Numbered from the stretch's first letter, positions 10,453 to 20,315 are shown. The stretch: 64,000 bases of DNA from Mesostigma viride (GCA_009746045.1 RPFO01000312.1:4097247-4161246); one strand, 5' to 3'. Notes: generated by a model from the sequence alone, not told the origin. Made by a program: numbers and translations.

Positions 10453-11030
10453 GATTTTCTTGCGCCAACGGCCGTCGGAACCTTAAAATTAGGGTGTGAT
10501 TTTCATGCGCCAACGGCCGTTGGAACCTGGAAATTAGGGTGTTATTTTTCTGTCGCCAACGGCCGTTGGAACCTGGAAATGAAGGTGTCATTTTTCTCGC
10601 GCCAACGGCCGTTGGAAACTGGAAATTAGGGTGTGATTTTCATGCGCCAACGGCCGTTGGAACCTGGAAATTAGGGTGTTATTTTTCTGTCGCCAACGGC
10701 CGTTGGAACCTGGAAATGAAGGTGTCATTTTTCTCGCGCCAACGGCCGTTGGAACCTGGAAATTAGGGTGTGATTTTCATGCGCCAACGGCCGTTGGAAC
10801 CTGGAAAATAGGGTGTGATTTTTCTCGCGCCAACGGCCGTTGGAACCTGGAAAATAGGATGTGATTTTCATGCGCCAACGGCCGTTGGAACCTGTAAATT
10901 AGGGTGTGATTTTCATGCGCCAACGGCCGTTGGAACCTGGAAATTAGGGTGTGATTTTCATGCGCCAACGGCCGTTGAAACCTGTAAATTAGGGTGTTAT
11001 TTTTCCGGCGACGGCCGTTGGAACATAGTA
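10453..11030. repeat. 46-bp satellite with a 14-bp palindrome, 13 copies (intron 1 of gene A)
   Basis: Each unit has gcgccaacggccgttgg, then aacctggaaattagggtg, then a T-rich stretch, with spacing 44-48 bp. The core CCAACGGCCGTTGG is a perfect 14-bp palindrome containing CGGCCG. The first unit has a point change (ccgtcgg), and the last, near 11008, is degenerate. The array ends about 40 bp before the acceptor of exon 2. Short ORFs across it are artefacts. Confidence 0.95.
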
Positions 11031-11071
11031 CTGACCTTCCGGCTATCTGTATGTTTTTTGCATGTGATCAG

Positions 11072-12226
11072 GGGCGTCCGTCCAGGCCGAGAACGGAGGA
11101 AGAGCGGGAGAAGTGGGCTTACAAGATTGAACATAACTGTGCGGTGGCGCATCTCACAACATTTTTTGAGGACTGGCGCCAACGAGCACCGGGCACCGAC
11201 TTATGGTCGGTTATTGTGAAGACCTTTGAGAGGAAGGGGCTGCTGACGACACGTGCTGGAAATGCGAAGCCCAGCATTTTGGACTCCTGGGAGCCAGCGC
11301 CGTCCTCTCAAGTGCACGACAAGAATCTAACTGACACCATACAGGCGGCGTTTCATCTGCGGCAGAAGATACGCCTAGTTCCAGACGATGTCGACATCGT
11401 GGGGGGGTCCGCGATTGCGACTCAAGTACGGGCCCCCACGGAGAACTTGTGCCAACTCCCGGAACTCATGCGGCACCGGACGGTGACGGTGCGGAATTGT
11501 AGGGGGCTCGCGCCGTGGTTCGTGGGGGCCGGCACAAGTCTGACAAAAGCAAAATGTGCCGTGCCGATCTTCCGGTTTGCGTGGCAGGTGCTGGCAGACC
11601 GTGATCCAGGTCTCTACAATTTATGGGTGCAGAGGAGTGAAAAGGTTCCTTACCACATTAAAATACTGACGGGGGACGACAGTGACCGTGCCGTGCAGAG
11701 GTTCGGATACTATCGTTCGCCAACGGCCGAGGAAGCCATGTCCATTCTCCGGACGGACTCCCTGAAGGACATGGCGGCCGCTTGCTCAGACGAGTTGATC
11801 ACCATGGAGTTGGATCCGTCCGAGTGGTCAAATGAATCTGAGCGTGAGGCAGTAGTTGACCTGACGACATCCGCGCTGGGGAGCTTGAACATCTCGGACC
11901 ATGCCGGCCTTAAGGGTAAATTTCCAGACCAGACGCCTTGCGTGTTTGTGCAGTTTGCCGTGCTGGACGGCAACCACTACACGCAGATGTTGAAGTCCGT
12001 GATTTTCGAGGGCTCTGACGAGCAAGTGAGTACTGCGATAGCTGGCGAGATTGCGGGTACACAAAAGGGCAAGTTCGTGGAGACAACCGACGAGGCGTTT
12101 GATTTGTGGAGGGGGTTGGTGAGGGACGCGGACAAGTTCAAGTACACCAATCTGGACGTGCTCAAGGGCTGGGAGGTGGAGGGGGAAGCACTGATCCCGC
12201 CCATGAAGGACATGCGGACGCAAAAG
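11072..12226 (+). CDS. Gene A, exon 2: large conserved-looking domain, function unknown
   Basis: 1,155 nt, 385 codons, with acceptor gtgatcag and donor CAAAAG then GTAAAT, both phase 0. The protein is a well-composed globular sequence with no low complexity. It opens with GRPSRPRTEEE and runs through segments such as CAVAHLTTFFEDW, SILDSWEPAP, ACSDELITMELD and FAVLDGNHYTQML. The DGNH segment recalls the DGxHR of ParB/sulfiredoxin-like folds, but this is too weak to assign. The frame stays open to a TAG at 12266, so the exon could run about 13 codons further (ending WERFRH) before a different donor. I cannot name the family; mobile-element-related or lineage-specific origins are both possible. 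Confidence 0.6.
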
Positions 12227-12280
12227 GTAAATATAACGGATCGGGTGTGGGAACGTTTTAGGCACTAGATGTTATTTTTC

Positions 12281-12760
12281 TTGCGCCAACGGCCGTTGGA
12301 ACCTGGAAATTAGGGTGTGATTTTTCTTGCGCCAACGGCCGTTGGAACCTGGAAATTAGTGTGTGATTTTTCTTGCGCCAACGGCCGTTGGAACCTGGAA
12401 ATTAGGGTGTCATTTTTCCTGCGCCAACGGCCGTTGGAACCTGGAAATTTGGTTGATATTTTTCTTGCGCCAACGGCCGTTGGAACCTGGAAATTCGGTC
12501 GACATTTTTCTTGCGCCAACGGCCGTTGGAGCCTGGAAATTAGGGTGTGATTTTTCTTGCGCCAACGGCCGTTGGAACCTGGAAATTAGGGTGTGATTTT
12601 TCTTGCGCCAACGGCCGTTGGAACCTGGAAATTAGGGTGTGATTTTTCTTGCGCCAACGGCCGTTGGAACCTGGAAATTAGGGTGTGATTTTTCTTGCGC
12701 CAACGGCCGTTGGAAACTGGAAATTAGGGTGTGATTTTTGTTCGGGAACGGCCGATCTTC
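12281..12760. repeat. 46-bp palindromic satellite, ten copies plus one degenerate (intron 2 of gene A)
   Basis: This is the same monomer as the array at 10.5-11.0 kb, here at a strict 46-bp spacing, with core CCAACGGCCGTTGG and spacer ttagggtgtgatttttcttg. Units near 12440-12500 carry spacer variants (tttggttgat, ttcggtcgac). The last unit is degenerate (gggaacggccgatc). The array fills most of the roughly 617-bp intron between exons 2 and 3. Confidence 0.95.
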
Positions 12761-12843
12761 CAAAGTGTAAGGACAAAATGTCATGTCGTGTGTTGTATGA
12801 CCGTTTTTTGTCTCAAACACTGATTCACATTTCATGCATGCAG

Positions 12844-15253
12844 GGGAGAGAGGCGCATCGGAGGGTTGCCCTGATCGGAGGGGGGCTGAATGCAGAAGAC
12901 GAGGCCGTTTCCAAAAAGTCGAGGGGGACGGCGCTGCTGGAAGTGCACAACTATTTCAAGACGCACATGGAGGAATCCTGGGATAAGCCGGAGGTGCCCC
13001 TTCAGGACCAGAAAGAAATATGGAATTTGATTCATGGGGTTTCAAGCAGCACTGAGAAGGCAAGGAAGGACGGGGAGGGGGAGGAGGGTGGTGAGGAGCG
13101 GGTTGGAGGGCGATTGAACGAGGGTGGTTTGTCCGAATCGGAGAAAACCCAAGTCTACGACTTCATCTCGGCTGTGAAGGATGAAACGGTCGCTCCGAAC
13201 GACGACAGTAGATGTGGAATGCCGATTGAGGACAAGGTGGCCAAGGAGCTTGCAGAGTTTCTGGACATCGTGGCAGCGGACAAGCTGGACGGGGAGGGAA
13301 GGGTGATGAGGAAGGGGGGGGGATCAAACAGGAAGGGTGGAGGAGTCTAGCCCGCTTTCGATTCTGGCCGTCTATCATGGCAACCGTGAAGGCCAAACAC
13401 GTTCCTCCTCAGTGCTTGTATGACCTGACATACATGGCCAAGATCTTCTGCGAGGTGATTGTCCAGCTTTTCCTGATCTACAACCGCGATTTGGGGAAAT
13501 ACCCCGAACCACGCCACCTCGGCTGGTTGCCGATGCAGCCTTCGGAAGCCGACAGCGCCCTTGAGAGGGTGGCCGATACGGTCGCTGTAGCTGCCAAGAG
13601 ACTAAGGGCGGTTATCAGGCCAACGGGGAGGGACGATTCCACCTTCCCACTTGCACTGCTGGAGAGGACGAATTTTTGGACGACCCACAAGGAGGAAACG
13701 AAATGGTGGGTCCTGATTGCGCCCGAACCCCCAACCGAACAGGCTGTGGTGCCCCAACCCGTACAGCCTGTGGCGGGGGCTGTGGCGGTGACGGGGGCTG
13801 TGCCGGAGGAAGGCCAAGCCGAACATGCGGAGGCAGAGGACGTCCAGTCGGGTCGCCAAAAAAAGGTGGGGGAGAAGCGGGAACCCCCGCGGAAGTTTGG
13901 GTCGGAGGAGCTGGCATCCGAAATCGAGCAGCAGGGCCCGTGGATTTCTAAGAAAGTTTACGGGTCTGACGGGGACACGACCTGTGAGTTCATGATGAAG
14001 ACTTTCGCGTGGGAGAAAAGCGATGGGCCGACACGGTTGGCTCAAGTGGTACTTAATGCAATGGAGGGGTTCGAATTTGTTGTGAAGAGGAAGGGGGGGT
14101 GAACCAGCCGGATATCAAGAATGGGATATGGCTGCTGAATTTGGAACACCACGCGAAGCTGTGGAATGATGAGGAATTGTTGAAGGGTCGAACGGGTGCG
14201 TGGGTGGAGAAAAGGGACTGGAAGGCGGCGAAGGATTGTGGAGATTTCAATGGTGTGAAGGACGCCTGGTCGTCGTACCTAGGCGATTTTACGGGATTCT
14301 TCAACCCACCCGTGATCTTCATTGGGTCAAAGGAGCAGGTGGATGGGTTTAAGGTCCTTCTGAAGGTACTTGGGAAGCGGCCTGAGGGGGAGGATATTTC
14401 CAATCCCAACGGCCGTTCGGGCAAGGAAATTGCGGGTGCAGCCCAGAAGCGTCCGCTGGAGACGGCAGGCGCTGGCACCAAAAAGAAACGCCGGAAGCGC
14501 GCCGCCTCGGAGACCCCTCGGCCGAAGACGTCTCAATGGGGGATGATGAGGATGTCGGGTCACATGGGGGTGATGATGGGGAGGAGGTTGGTGATGATGG
14601 TGCCGGCGATGATGAGGGGGGCGGGAATGAGGGTGGTGATAAGGGGGGCGGGTCGGAGGACGGAGAGGGGGGGGTTCGAAGGGCGGAGAGGGGGGCGGGT
14701 CGAAGGGCGGAGAGGGGGGGGGTCGAAGGACGGAGAGGGGGGCGGGTCGAAGGGCGGAGAGGGGGGGGGTCGAAGGGCGGAGAGGGGGGCGGGTCGAAGG
14801 ACGGAGAGGGGGCGGGTCGAAGGGCGGAGAGGGGAGGGGGTCGAAGGACGGAGAGGGGGGCGGAGAGAAGGGCGGAGAGGGGAGGGGGTCGAAGGGCGGA
14901 GAGGGGGGCGGGTCGAAGGGCGGAGAGGGGGGCGGGTCAAAGGGTGGAGAGGGGGGCGGGTCAAAGGGCGGAGAGGGGGGCGGGTCCAAGGGCGGAGAGG
15001 GGGGGGAGAGAAGGGTGGAGAGGGGGCGGGTCAACCGGCGCATCGGGGGAAGGGGGGAAGGGCGGAGAGGGGGGCGGGTCGACCGGCGCATCGGGGGAAG
15101 GGGGAAGGAGGGGGGGGAGGGGAGGGAGGCTCGAAGGGGAATTCGGGGGCGTCGGGGGGGGGATGTTGGGGCGTGCCGTCGACTACTGCAAAAAGCTCCT
15201 TTCGCCTGGCGGGCACGTTCGATCAAGAGCAACGGCTAGTCATCTGTCAAAGG
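12844..15253 (+). CDS. Gene A, exon 3: long exon with three -1 frame changes at G-runs
   Basis: Acceptor catgcatgcag (phase 0) and donor TCAAAGG then GTAAGT (phase 1). Coding-like sequence runs through the whole exon, but the frame moves by -1 at 13314-13322 (nine G), 14093-14099 (seven G) and 14538-14542 (five G). The segments between are: REAHRRVALIGGG to EGRVMRKGG; WPSIMATVKAKHVPP to FEFVVKRKGG; NQPDIKNGIW to TSQWG, with a basic KKKRRKR cluster; then an acidic DDEDVGSHGG tract and a Gly/Arg/Glu minisatellite. After three shifts the frame returns to the original one and fits the phase-1 donor. That supports one exon with indels over separate genes. ATG 13377 could start a shorter ORF. Function unknown. 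Confidence 0.5.
14640..15125. repeat. G-rich 24-bp coding minisatellite in gene A exon 3
   Basis: Tandem units built on gggcgggtcgaagggcggag repeat about twenty times with small length changes in the G-runs. The best frame gives Gly/Ser/Lys/Glu-rich repeats (GGSKGGEGG type), but frame drift at G-runs makes the translation unstable. Near 15040-15120 the unit changes to one encoding STGASGEGG. Confidence 0.85.
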
Positions 15254-15372
15254 GTAAGTTAATCTGAGTGAATATGGTCGGTTAAATTATGATGTTTGCA
15301 TATTCCCAAGTTTGATTTGCGATTGTAATGATAACTAATTGCGCCGCTCGTCATTGCTTGTCTCACACACAG

Positions 15373-16189
15373 GTGACGAGTCTGAAGAGGAGCCGCCAAA
15401 GGATGACGCGCATGGCGGCCCACCCAAAGGGTTTGAGGAAGATTCGGAAGAATCGGAAGAATCGGAACCTGAGGAAGCGCCACAAAGACGTGTCACAGTT
15501 ACCGCAACCCAGCCCAAGCCACTAGACAAGAAAGTGCCACCACCAAGTTGGCAGCCGTGGATGGAGAATCTGGAAGGTGTGGGGGGGGGAAACGGGTCGT
15601 GCCCCGCTCGCCTGTTGGATGTCCGGTTTCGGTATTGTGCAAGCACGGCGGTGAATTTTGCCAGTATCGGAAGAACCAATCCCAGCGCCTTGATACGTTG
15701 TGGAAGCCCACGTGGGCTGCTGATTCGGTGGCTAAACTCAATGCAGACCCAATGAAGCTGGCACACATGCCTGATTTCCACGTCGACACGTTCCTGGTGC
15801 ATGGAGTCGTTCGAAAGGTGGATAAAACGGGCGTGTGGTACGTTAAATTTTGGGCAGAAGGGTGTGACGAAAAGGGAATCTGGATTAATGGGGAGCAGGG
15901 GACGATGCCCAACATAATTTTCAAGGTACAACAAGACGAGATGCGGAACTGTTTCAAGCCACCTGAGGGAACGTATTTGGAGTGGTGGATGGACAAGGGG
16001 TTCCTGGCGACCAGATCTTCCCCAGCGACCAGATCTTCCCCACGACTCCAAGAGAAGGGGGGAGACCAAGCCGCAGGGCAGGGCAAACGAAAACCTCAAG
16101 GGAAGGCTGGCGCAGATGTGCGGGAGGGGGGTGTAAAGAAGCCCAGCGGACGGGCACCTGTAAAGAAACGCCTGTTAGTAGGTAGTTAG
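15373..16189 (+). CDS. Gene A, last exon: acidic linker plus C-terminal domain, one -1 frame change
   Basis: The acceptor ctcacacacag joins in phase to exon 3 (G + GT, giving SKGDESEEE). An acidic Ser/Glu linker (DSEESEESEPEEAP) is followed by VPPPSWQPWMENLEG. At a nine-G run (15581-15589) the frame moves by -1, and a longer well-composed tail follows: CKHGGEFCQYRKNQ, FHVDTFLVHGVVRK, TGVWYVKFWAEGCDEKGIW. The end is basic (KKPSGRAPVKKRLL), with a stop at 16187-16189. Spaced Cys/His residues (C..CKH..C) are visible, but no family is recognised. Four AATAAA motifs lie 280-330 bp downstream. Confidence 0.5.
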
Positions 16190-16239
16190 ATAGCTTGATC
16201 TGAACTCGTGTACATTTGTAAACATCGATCTGTACATCT

Positions 16240-17039
16240 GTCTCCAGAGCATTCACTTGAATATTCAAAGTTCAAGTGGGAATTACTGGTTGGGTTGTGC
16301 ACAGGCTTGTGCACAATTTTGGCAATAATTTTATAATTCGTTCTATAAATAGAACTAGCGGGGTCGTGGAGAGGGTTGTGCAATTGTAAATAATCTACAA
16401 CTTGTCTCACTTGCTTACCCTCCGAGTGCATGACACTATGACAAAAACAGCCAATTTTACCCCGACTTGAATAAATTTTAATAAATGTTAATAAATTTTA
16501 ATGAATTTTAATAAATTTAAGCAATCTAGTAATGAAAAGTGCACGCGGAAAGCGCACTAGTGACCAAATTGCATGAAATGGTAATGATTTCATGTGGAAA
16601 CGCATTCACAATGAGCATCAATTGTCATGTATTTGTTGAAATGGCGTCTCCTCAAGTAATAAAATTTGGCATGGGTATTGTAGATTGATTGTGGGCCCCC
16701 CTCATAGTCGAAGAGGACTCTCACGCAGCGTGTAGTCTCTTCGAGTCTCTCGTTAGTGGCCTTCGTGTTTCTCCCTTTCCTTGGGAGCAAGGCCGGTAGC
16801 ATGTCATGGAGCGCTGCCTAACTGCGGGCTCGTGAGCATGGAGTGCATCGATATTGAGACTATCAACGTGTTGTAATTGTATTAACTTTCTCAATAAATT
16901 CCGCATGTGCGGCTTCATCATCAGACTGTGCAAAGTGTGTGTTGTGAAAGCATTATTCTATAGCAGGGGAGGCAATAAGGTGGTCATCAGGCACGAGGGA
17001 CAGTTCCTTGTCCTCGGCTGAGAGCCCTCCTTTCTTTAC
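16240..17039. other. AT-rich intergenic stretch with an AATAAA cluster
   Basis: No coding sequence is supported here. AATAAA occurs at 16470, 16480, 16490 and 16510 inside a TTTTAATAAAT tandem stretch. This would suit 3'-end formation of gene A, though AT-rich slippage could make it by chance. The rest, up to the truncated Ty3 element, shows nothing assignable. Confidence 0.4.
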
Positions 17040-19520
17040 TCGAATGTACCCACGGATGTCTCAGGGGTGCGGGCGTATTTGGGTTTGGCTGGCTACTACC
17101 GAGGTTACATTGAGAACTTCAGCAGCAAGGTGAAGCCCTTGACCGAGTTACTCAAGAAGGGGTGCGTGTGGGCGTGGGGTCCCGCACAGCAACGCGCCAT
17201 CGAGACAATCAAGCAGGAGCTCACGTCGGCCCCGATTCTGCGCGCCCCTGACTATGCTTTGCCGTTTGTGTTATATACCGACTGGTCCAAGGTAGGACTG
17301 GGTGCGGTCTTGGCGCAAAAGGATGGTGATGGGCGCGAGCACGTTATTGCTTATGCTAGTCGCAGCAACAACCCAGCGGAGAGCCGGTATTCTTCCTATG
17401 AGGGGGAGGCACTGGCTGTGGTGTGGGCCATCAAGCACTTTCGCCCGTATTTAGTTGGGCGCGTGTTTACTCTGGTGACAGACCACCAGCCGCTTCAGTG
17501 GCTAATGACCAACACCAACCTGACGGGTAAGCTCGCCCGATGGGCCATGATTATCCAGGAGTACCACATGACCATTGTGCATCGGGCCGGCAAGGACCAT
17601 GTCAACGCCGATGTGCTATCCCGATACGCCATGCCTACCACTGTTGACCACACTGGAGCCCGGGCCATGGGTGCCGAGGGCTCGTCGGGTTCTGTGGTCT
17701 TTGTGAACGCTGCTGGGTATGCGGCCGACGATGAGGAGGAGGCGTGGTGGCGCAGTGTCGAGTACTCTGTGGCGGACTTCGGCATCAGCGACGACCCGGT
17801 GCGGCCGTCGCCATTCACGCCATCCAAAGCTGTGTGCGCTATGGAAGAGGGTAGGTCTCTGTCCTTTGACATTGATCCTTCTCTGCAGCAGCTGATCGCT
17901 GTGCAGGCTCTCTTAGCGCGTAGCTCTCTTGCTGATTGCTACACCGCTGATATCTGGCTAGATGGTCGAGTTTTGGAGCAAGTGCAGGGTGCTGTCTTGA
18001 CTCCTACTCCAGTCGATTGGACTCCTGCTCAGAAGGCGACGGAGTTGAACAGGGTGCAGCACAGGGCTGCAACCTATGGTTGGGAAGATGGGGTTTTGTA
18101 CAAGCTGTTGGGCAAGCGTAGGGTGGTCGTCCCACCGCCTGACAAGCGTGTTGCTATAGTGCAGGCGTACCACGAGCGGTATGGTCACTTGGGTGGCAAT
18201 CGCACGCTCAGCCTCGTACGGACCAGCTATTGGTGGAATAACATGCGACACACAGTGGCCCAGGTAGTGGCCAGCTGTGTCCCGTGTGCTCGAACCAAGG
18301 CTAACTTTAGCGCAGATCATGGTGCCAAGGAGCTGATGTCGCTTCCCATCAAGGGCTTGTTTTATCGCTGGCACGTCGATCTGTGCGGGCCGTTTCAGGA
18401 GAGCCCTGACGGCAACCTCTATGTCATGGTATGCGTGGAGAGCTTTAGCAAATGGGTTGAGTTGATCCCCATTGCTGACAAGCATGCCGCTACCACAGCG
18501 AAGCATTTTGCAGACATCATCACCAGGTTTGGGGCTCCCGCGGAGGTAGTCACGGACCAGGGTGGTGAGTTCAGGGGTGAGTTCCAGGAGTTGCTGGATG
18601 GATGTCTTATTGATCACCGTCGCACTTCTCGGGAGCATCCTCAGGCCAATGGTTTGGCTGAGAGATTGGTGCAGACCGTCAAGCAGGCGCTGCGCAAGTG
18701 GAGCCTGCAGGTGCCGGAGTCGGCCAGGTGGGATCGCGAGTTGGCATGGATTGCCATGGGTTATCGCATGTCTCCCCAGGAGTCTCTCGCTACCTTCTCC
18801 CCGTATTTCCTTCTGTTCGGGCGTAATCCTCTTTTGCCTACGGAGGCACAGGTTGCGCACCCCGAACCCATGGCCTTCGACAACGCTCAGCAATTTTTGG
18901 TTGAGGTGCTGGCCAGGGCAGAGACTTTTAAGAAGGTCATGCCCATCGCGATGAACAACTTGTTCATTGCTCAGCACAGGGACTCCCTGCGTTACGCTCA
19001 GCGCCGGGGGGGCGCATACATGGCTCGCCAGCTGCGGTTTAGGCCAGGGCAGTATGTTTTCCTGCGCACTCAGCTGAAGCACACTTTGGATGTGGAGGCG
19101 GGGCCCACCATTTTGCGCATTGTGGCTATCAAACCATCGGGAGTGGCAATTTTGGAGGGCGCCGACGGGAGCCGTACGACAGACAACCTCAGCAATCTCA
19201 GTCCCTGCTCACTGCCCAATTTGGTCCACGACCTCCAACCGCACACATCTCGCCGAGTCAAGGACGCCCAGTGTCAGGTTTGTCACCGGGTCGATCAGGC
19301 GGAGTCCATGTTATTGTGTGATCAGTGTAACTGTGGTTGGCACATGCAGTGCTTGCAGCCCGTGGTCACCAGCATTCCGGAGGGGGATTGGTTTTGTCCA
19401 GTGTGCACCGCTGCGCAGTTTACCTCCCGCAGCTTGACTGCGGTCACCGCTGCCCTTGTCTTGGTACGATCGCTGTCTTCGTGATGGGGCCGGTCGCCAG
19501 CGAGGGGGGGAATCATGGGA
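17040..19520 (+). mobile_element. Ty3-type LTR retroelement, 5'-truncated
   Basis: The element enters in the C-terminal part of reverse transcriptase (NVPTDVSGVRAYLGLAGYYR near 17046) and lacks gag, protease and the catalytic RT core. Past the polyprotein stop at 19484 there is a purine-rich run (gcgaggggggga, about 19499-19511) that looks like a polypurine tract. No 3' LTR is complete, because LINE-derived sequence begins at about 19595. No 5' LTR is seen. Confidence 0.8.
17067..19484 (+). CDS. Ty3-type polyprotein fragment: RNase H, integrase, C-terminal PHD finger
   Basis: 805 residues, open throughout. Order: end of RT and connection (LGLAGYYR, about 1-60); RNase H (YTDWS with D72, the YEGEALAVV glutamate near 112, VTDHQPL); H2C2 integrase zinc finger (HERYGHLGG to CVPC, about 368-410); integrase core with D438 (HVDLCG), D497 (VVTDQGG) and E532 (NGLAER), which is one residue tighter than the usual DD35E; and a C-terminal PHD finger, Cys4-His-Cys3, about 736-781 (CQVC to CPVC). 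PHD fingers read histone tails, so a targeting role like that of chromodomain integrases is inferred. The element is incomplete and cannot move by itself, but this ORF carries no internal stop. Confidence 0.9.
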   Translation: MRAYLGLAGYYRGYIENFSSKVKPLTELLKKGCVWAWGPAQQRAIETIKQELTSAPILRAPDYALPFVLYTDWSKVGLGAVLAQKDGDGREHVIAYASRSNNPAESRYSSYEGEALAVVWAIKHFRPYLVGRVFTLVTDHQPLQWLMTNTNLTGKLARWAMIIQEYHMTIVHRAGKDHVNADVLSRYAMPTTVDHTGARAMGAEGSSGSVVFVNAAGYAADDEEEAWWRSVEYSVADFGISDDPVRPSPFTPSKAVCAMEEGRSLSFDIDPSLQQLIAVQALLARSSLADCYTADIWLDGRVLEQVQGAVLTPTPVDWTPAQKATELNRVQHRAATYGWEDGVLYKLLGKRRVVVPPPDKRVAIVQAYHERYGHLGGNRTLSLVRTSYWWNNMRHTVAQVVASCVPCARTKANFSADHGAKELMSLPIKGLFYRWHVDLCGPFQESPDGNLYVMVCVESFSKWVELIPIADKHAATTAKHFADIITRFGAPAEVVTDQGGEFRGEFQELLDGCLIDHRRTSREHPQANGLAERLVQTVKQALRKWSLQVPESARWDRELAWIAMGYRMSPQESLATFSPYFLLFGRNPLLPTEAQVAHPEPMAFDNAQQFLVEVLARAETFKKVMPIAMNNLFIAQHRDSLRYAQRRGGAYMARQLRFRPGQYVFLRTQLKHTLDVEAGPTILRIVAIKPSGVAILEGADGSRTTDNLSNLSPCSLPNLVHDLQPHTSRRVKDAQCQVCHRVDQAESMLLCDQCNCGWHMQCLQPVVTSIPEGDWFCPVCTAAQFTSRSLTAVTAALVLVRSLSS

Positions 19521-19594
19521 CAGGTCCTCGCCCACCCCACAGGGCATGCAGTTAAGGCAGGCACATCAGCTCAGCTCATTTGGGTTTTACCAAA

Positions 19595-20315
19595 TTAAGC
19601 TGAGTGGCCAGCCGCCATGGTGGCGCCGGAGATTGTGGCACGCAGACGCGACATGAACAGGTATGGGGACAGGACACAACCTTGCCAAACCCCGTGGTGA
19701 AGGGGGAATGGTGGGGTGGTGCCTTCCGCAGTCCGCACTACTACCTGTGAGCCCTCATACAGTGAGTCGACAAATGGCAGCAATAAACGCTGGTGGTACC
19801 CGATCCAGAGCTAGGATGGCCCAAAGAGCCTCCCAGAGGACCGTCTCAAAGGCCTTGATGTTTCCGGCCCCACCGTCTAGGTCATCTAGTCGCTCTACAC
19901 GTAAGCCAGCCATAATTTCAACGGCACAAGGATACACATTTCCATCACCATTCATCTTCATCATCCTGAACGACTCGAAAACGCGGAAAAGATAACGGTA
20001 GGCTCGAGCTACCATGGTCCGGATTTTCCCGATTTCTGGCCTGCGCTGGTTGTCTCCTTGATAGTCAACAAACATGAAGACCAGCGGGCGCAAACTGTCA
20101 GGGCAACTGAAAGGCGACGCACCTCCTCCATCAACCGGCGCGCGACAAACACAGCCATGACAGTGTTACGACCACGACGGAAACCCATCTGAGACTCACC
20201 CAGGTGTGGGAGCCTTTGCAGCATCATCGGCATGCGCATGATGAAGACCTTCAGCGCGGCGCTCTGGAGGCAGACACCCCGGTAGTTACCGGGGTCAGCA
20301 GCAGAGCCCTTCGGA
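19595..20315 (-). mobile_element. LINE reverse-transcriptase fragment with an inserted short element
   Basis: The minus strand encodes RT pieces: GNYRGVCLQSAALKV and MGFRRGRNTVMAVFVARRL (about 20320-20090), then FETVLWEALWAILALDRV and FIAAICRL (about 19860-19755), then the HHGVWQGCVLSPYLF motif (about 19690). An intact relative of the same region lies at 52.6-53.3 kb. Between FVDY and IKAF this copy carries a roughly 204-bp insertion (19861-20064) absent from the other copy. The reading frame is broken, so the fragment is dead. It truncates the Ty3 element on its left. Confidence 0.8.
19861..20064 (-). repeat. Short interspersed element, copy 1 (inside a LINE)
   Basis: On the minus strand it begins TATCAAGGAGACAACCAGCG and ends near GGGGCCGGAAAC. 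Close copies lie at 51093-51299 (near full length) and 32234-32377 (partial), all in the same orientation. The insertion sits exactly between FVDY and IKAF of the LINE RT, where the uninterrupted LINE reads GACTATATCAAGG; the element's TATCAAGG end overlaps that target. No clear tRNA-type promoter boxes or coding sequence. Confidence 0.75.

Noticed and set aside
2647-10629. Very long ORFs on both strands (up to 2,660 codons) over the CCTTGT array
   Set aside because: The hexamer lacks stops in all frames, so dipeptide repeats (CP, LV, LS, DK, QG, TR) appear everywhere. Phase slips and splice sites show that it is intronic satellite.
10453-12760. CRISPR-like repeat array
   Set aside because: The repeats are contiguous, with conserved spacers at 46 bp and no unique spacer sequences, in a eukaryotic intron.
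10453-12760. Telomere-related repeat because of ttagggtg in each unit
   Set aside because: Only one TTAGGG-like word occurs per 46 bp, with no tandem telomeric run.
14327-15232. Proline-rich minus-strand ORF
   Set aside because: It is a mirror of the G-rich minisatellite in gene A exon 3.
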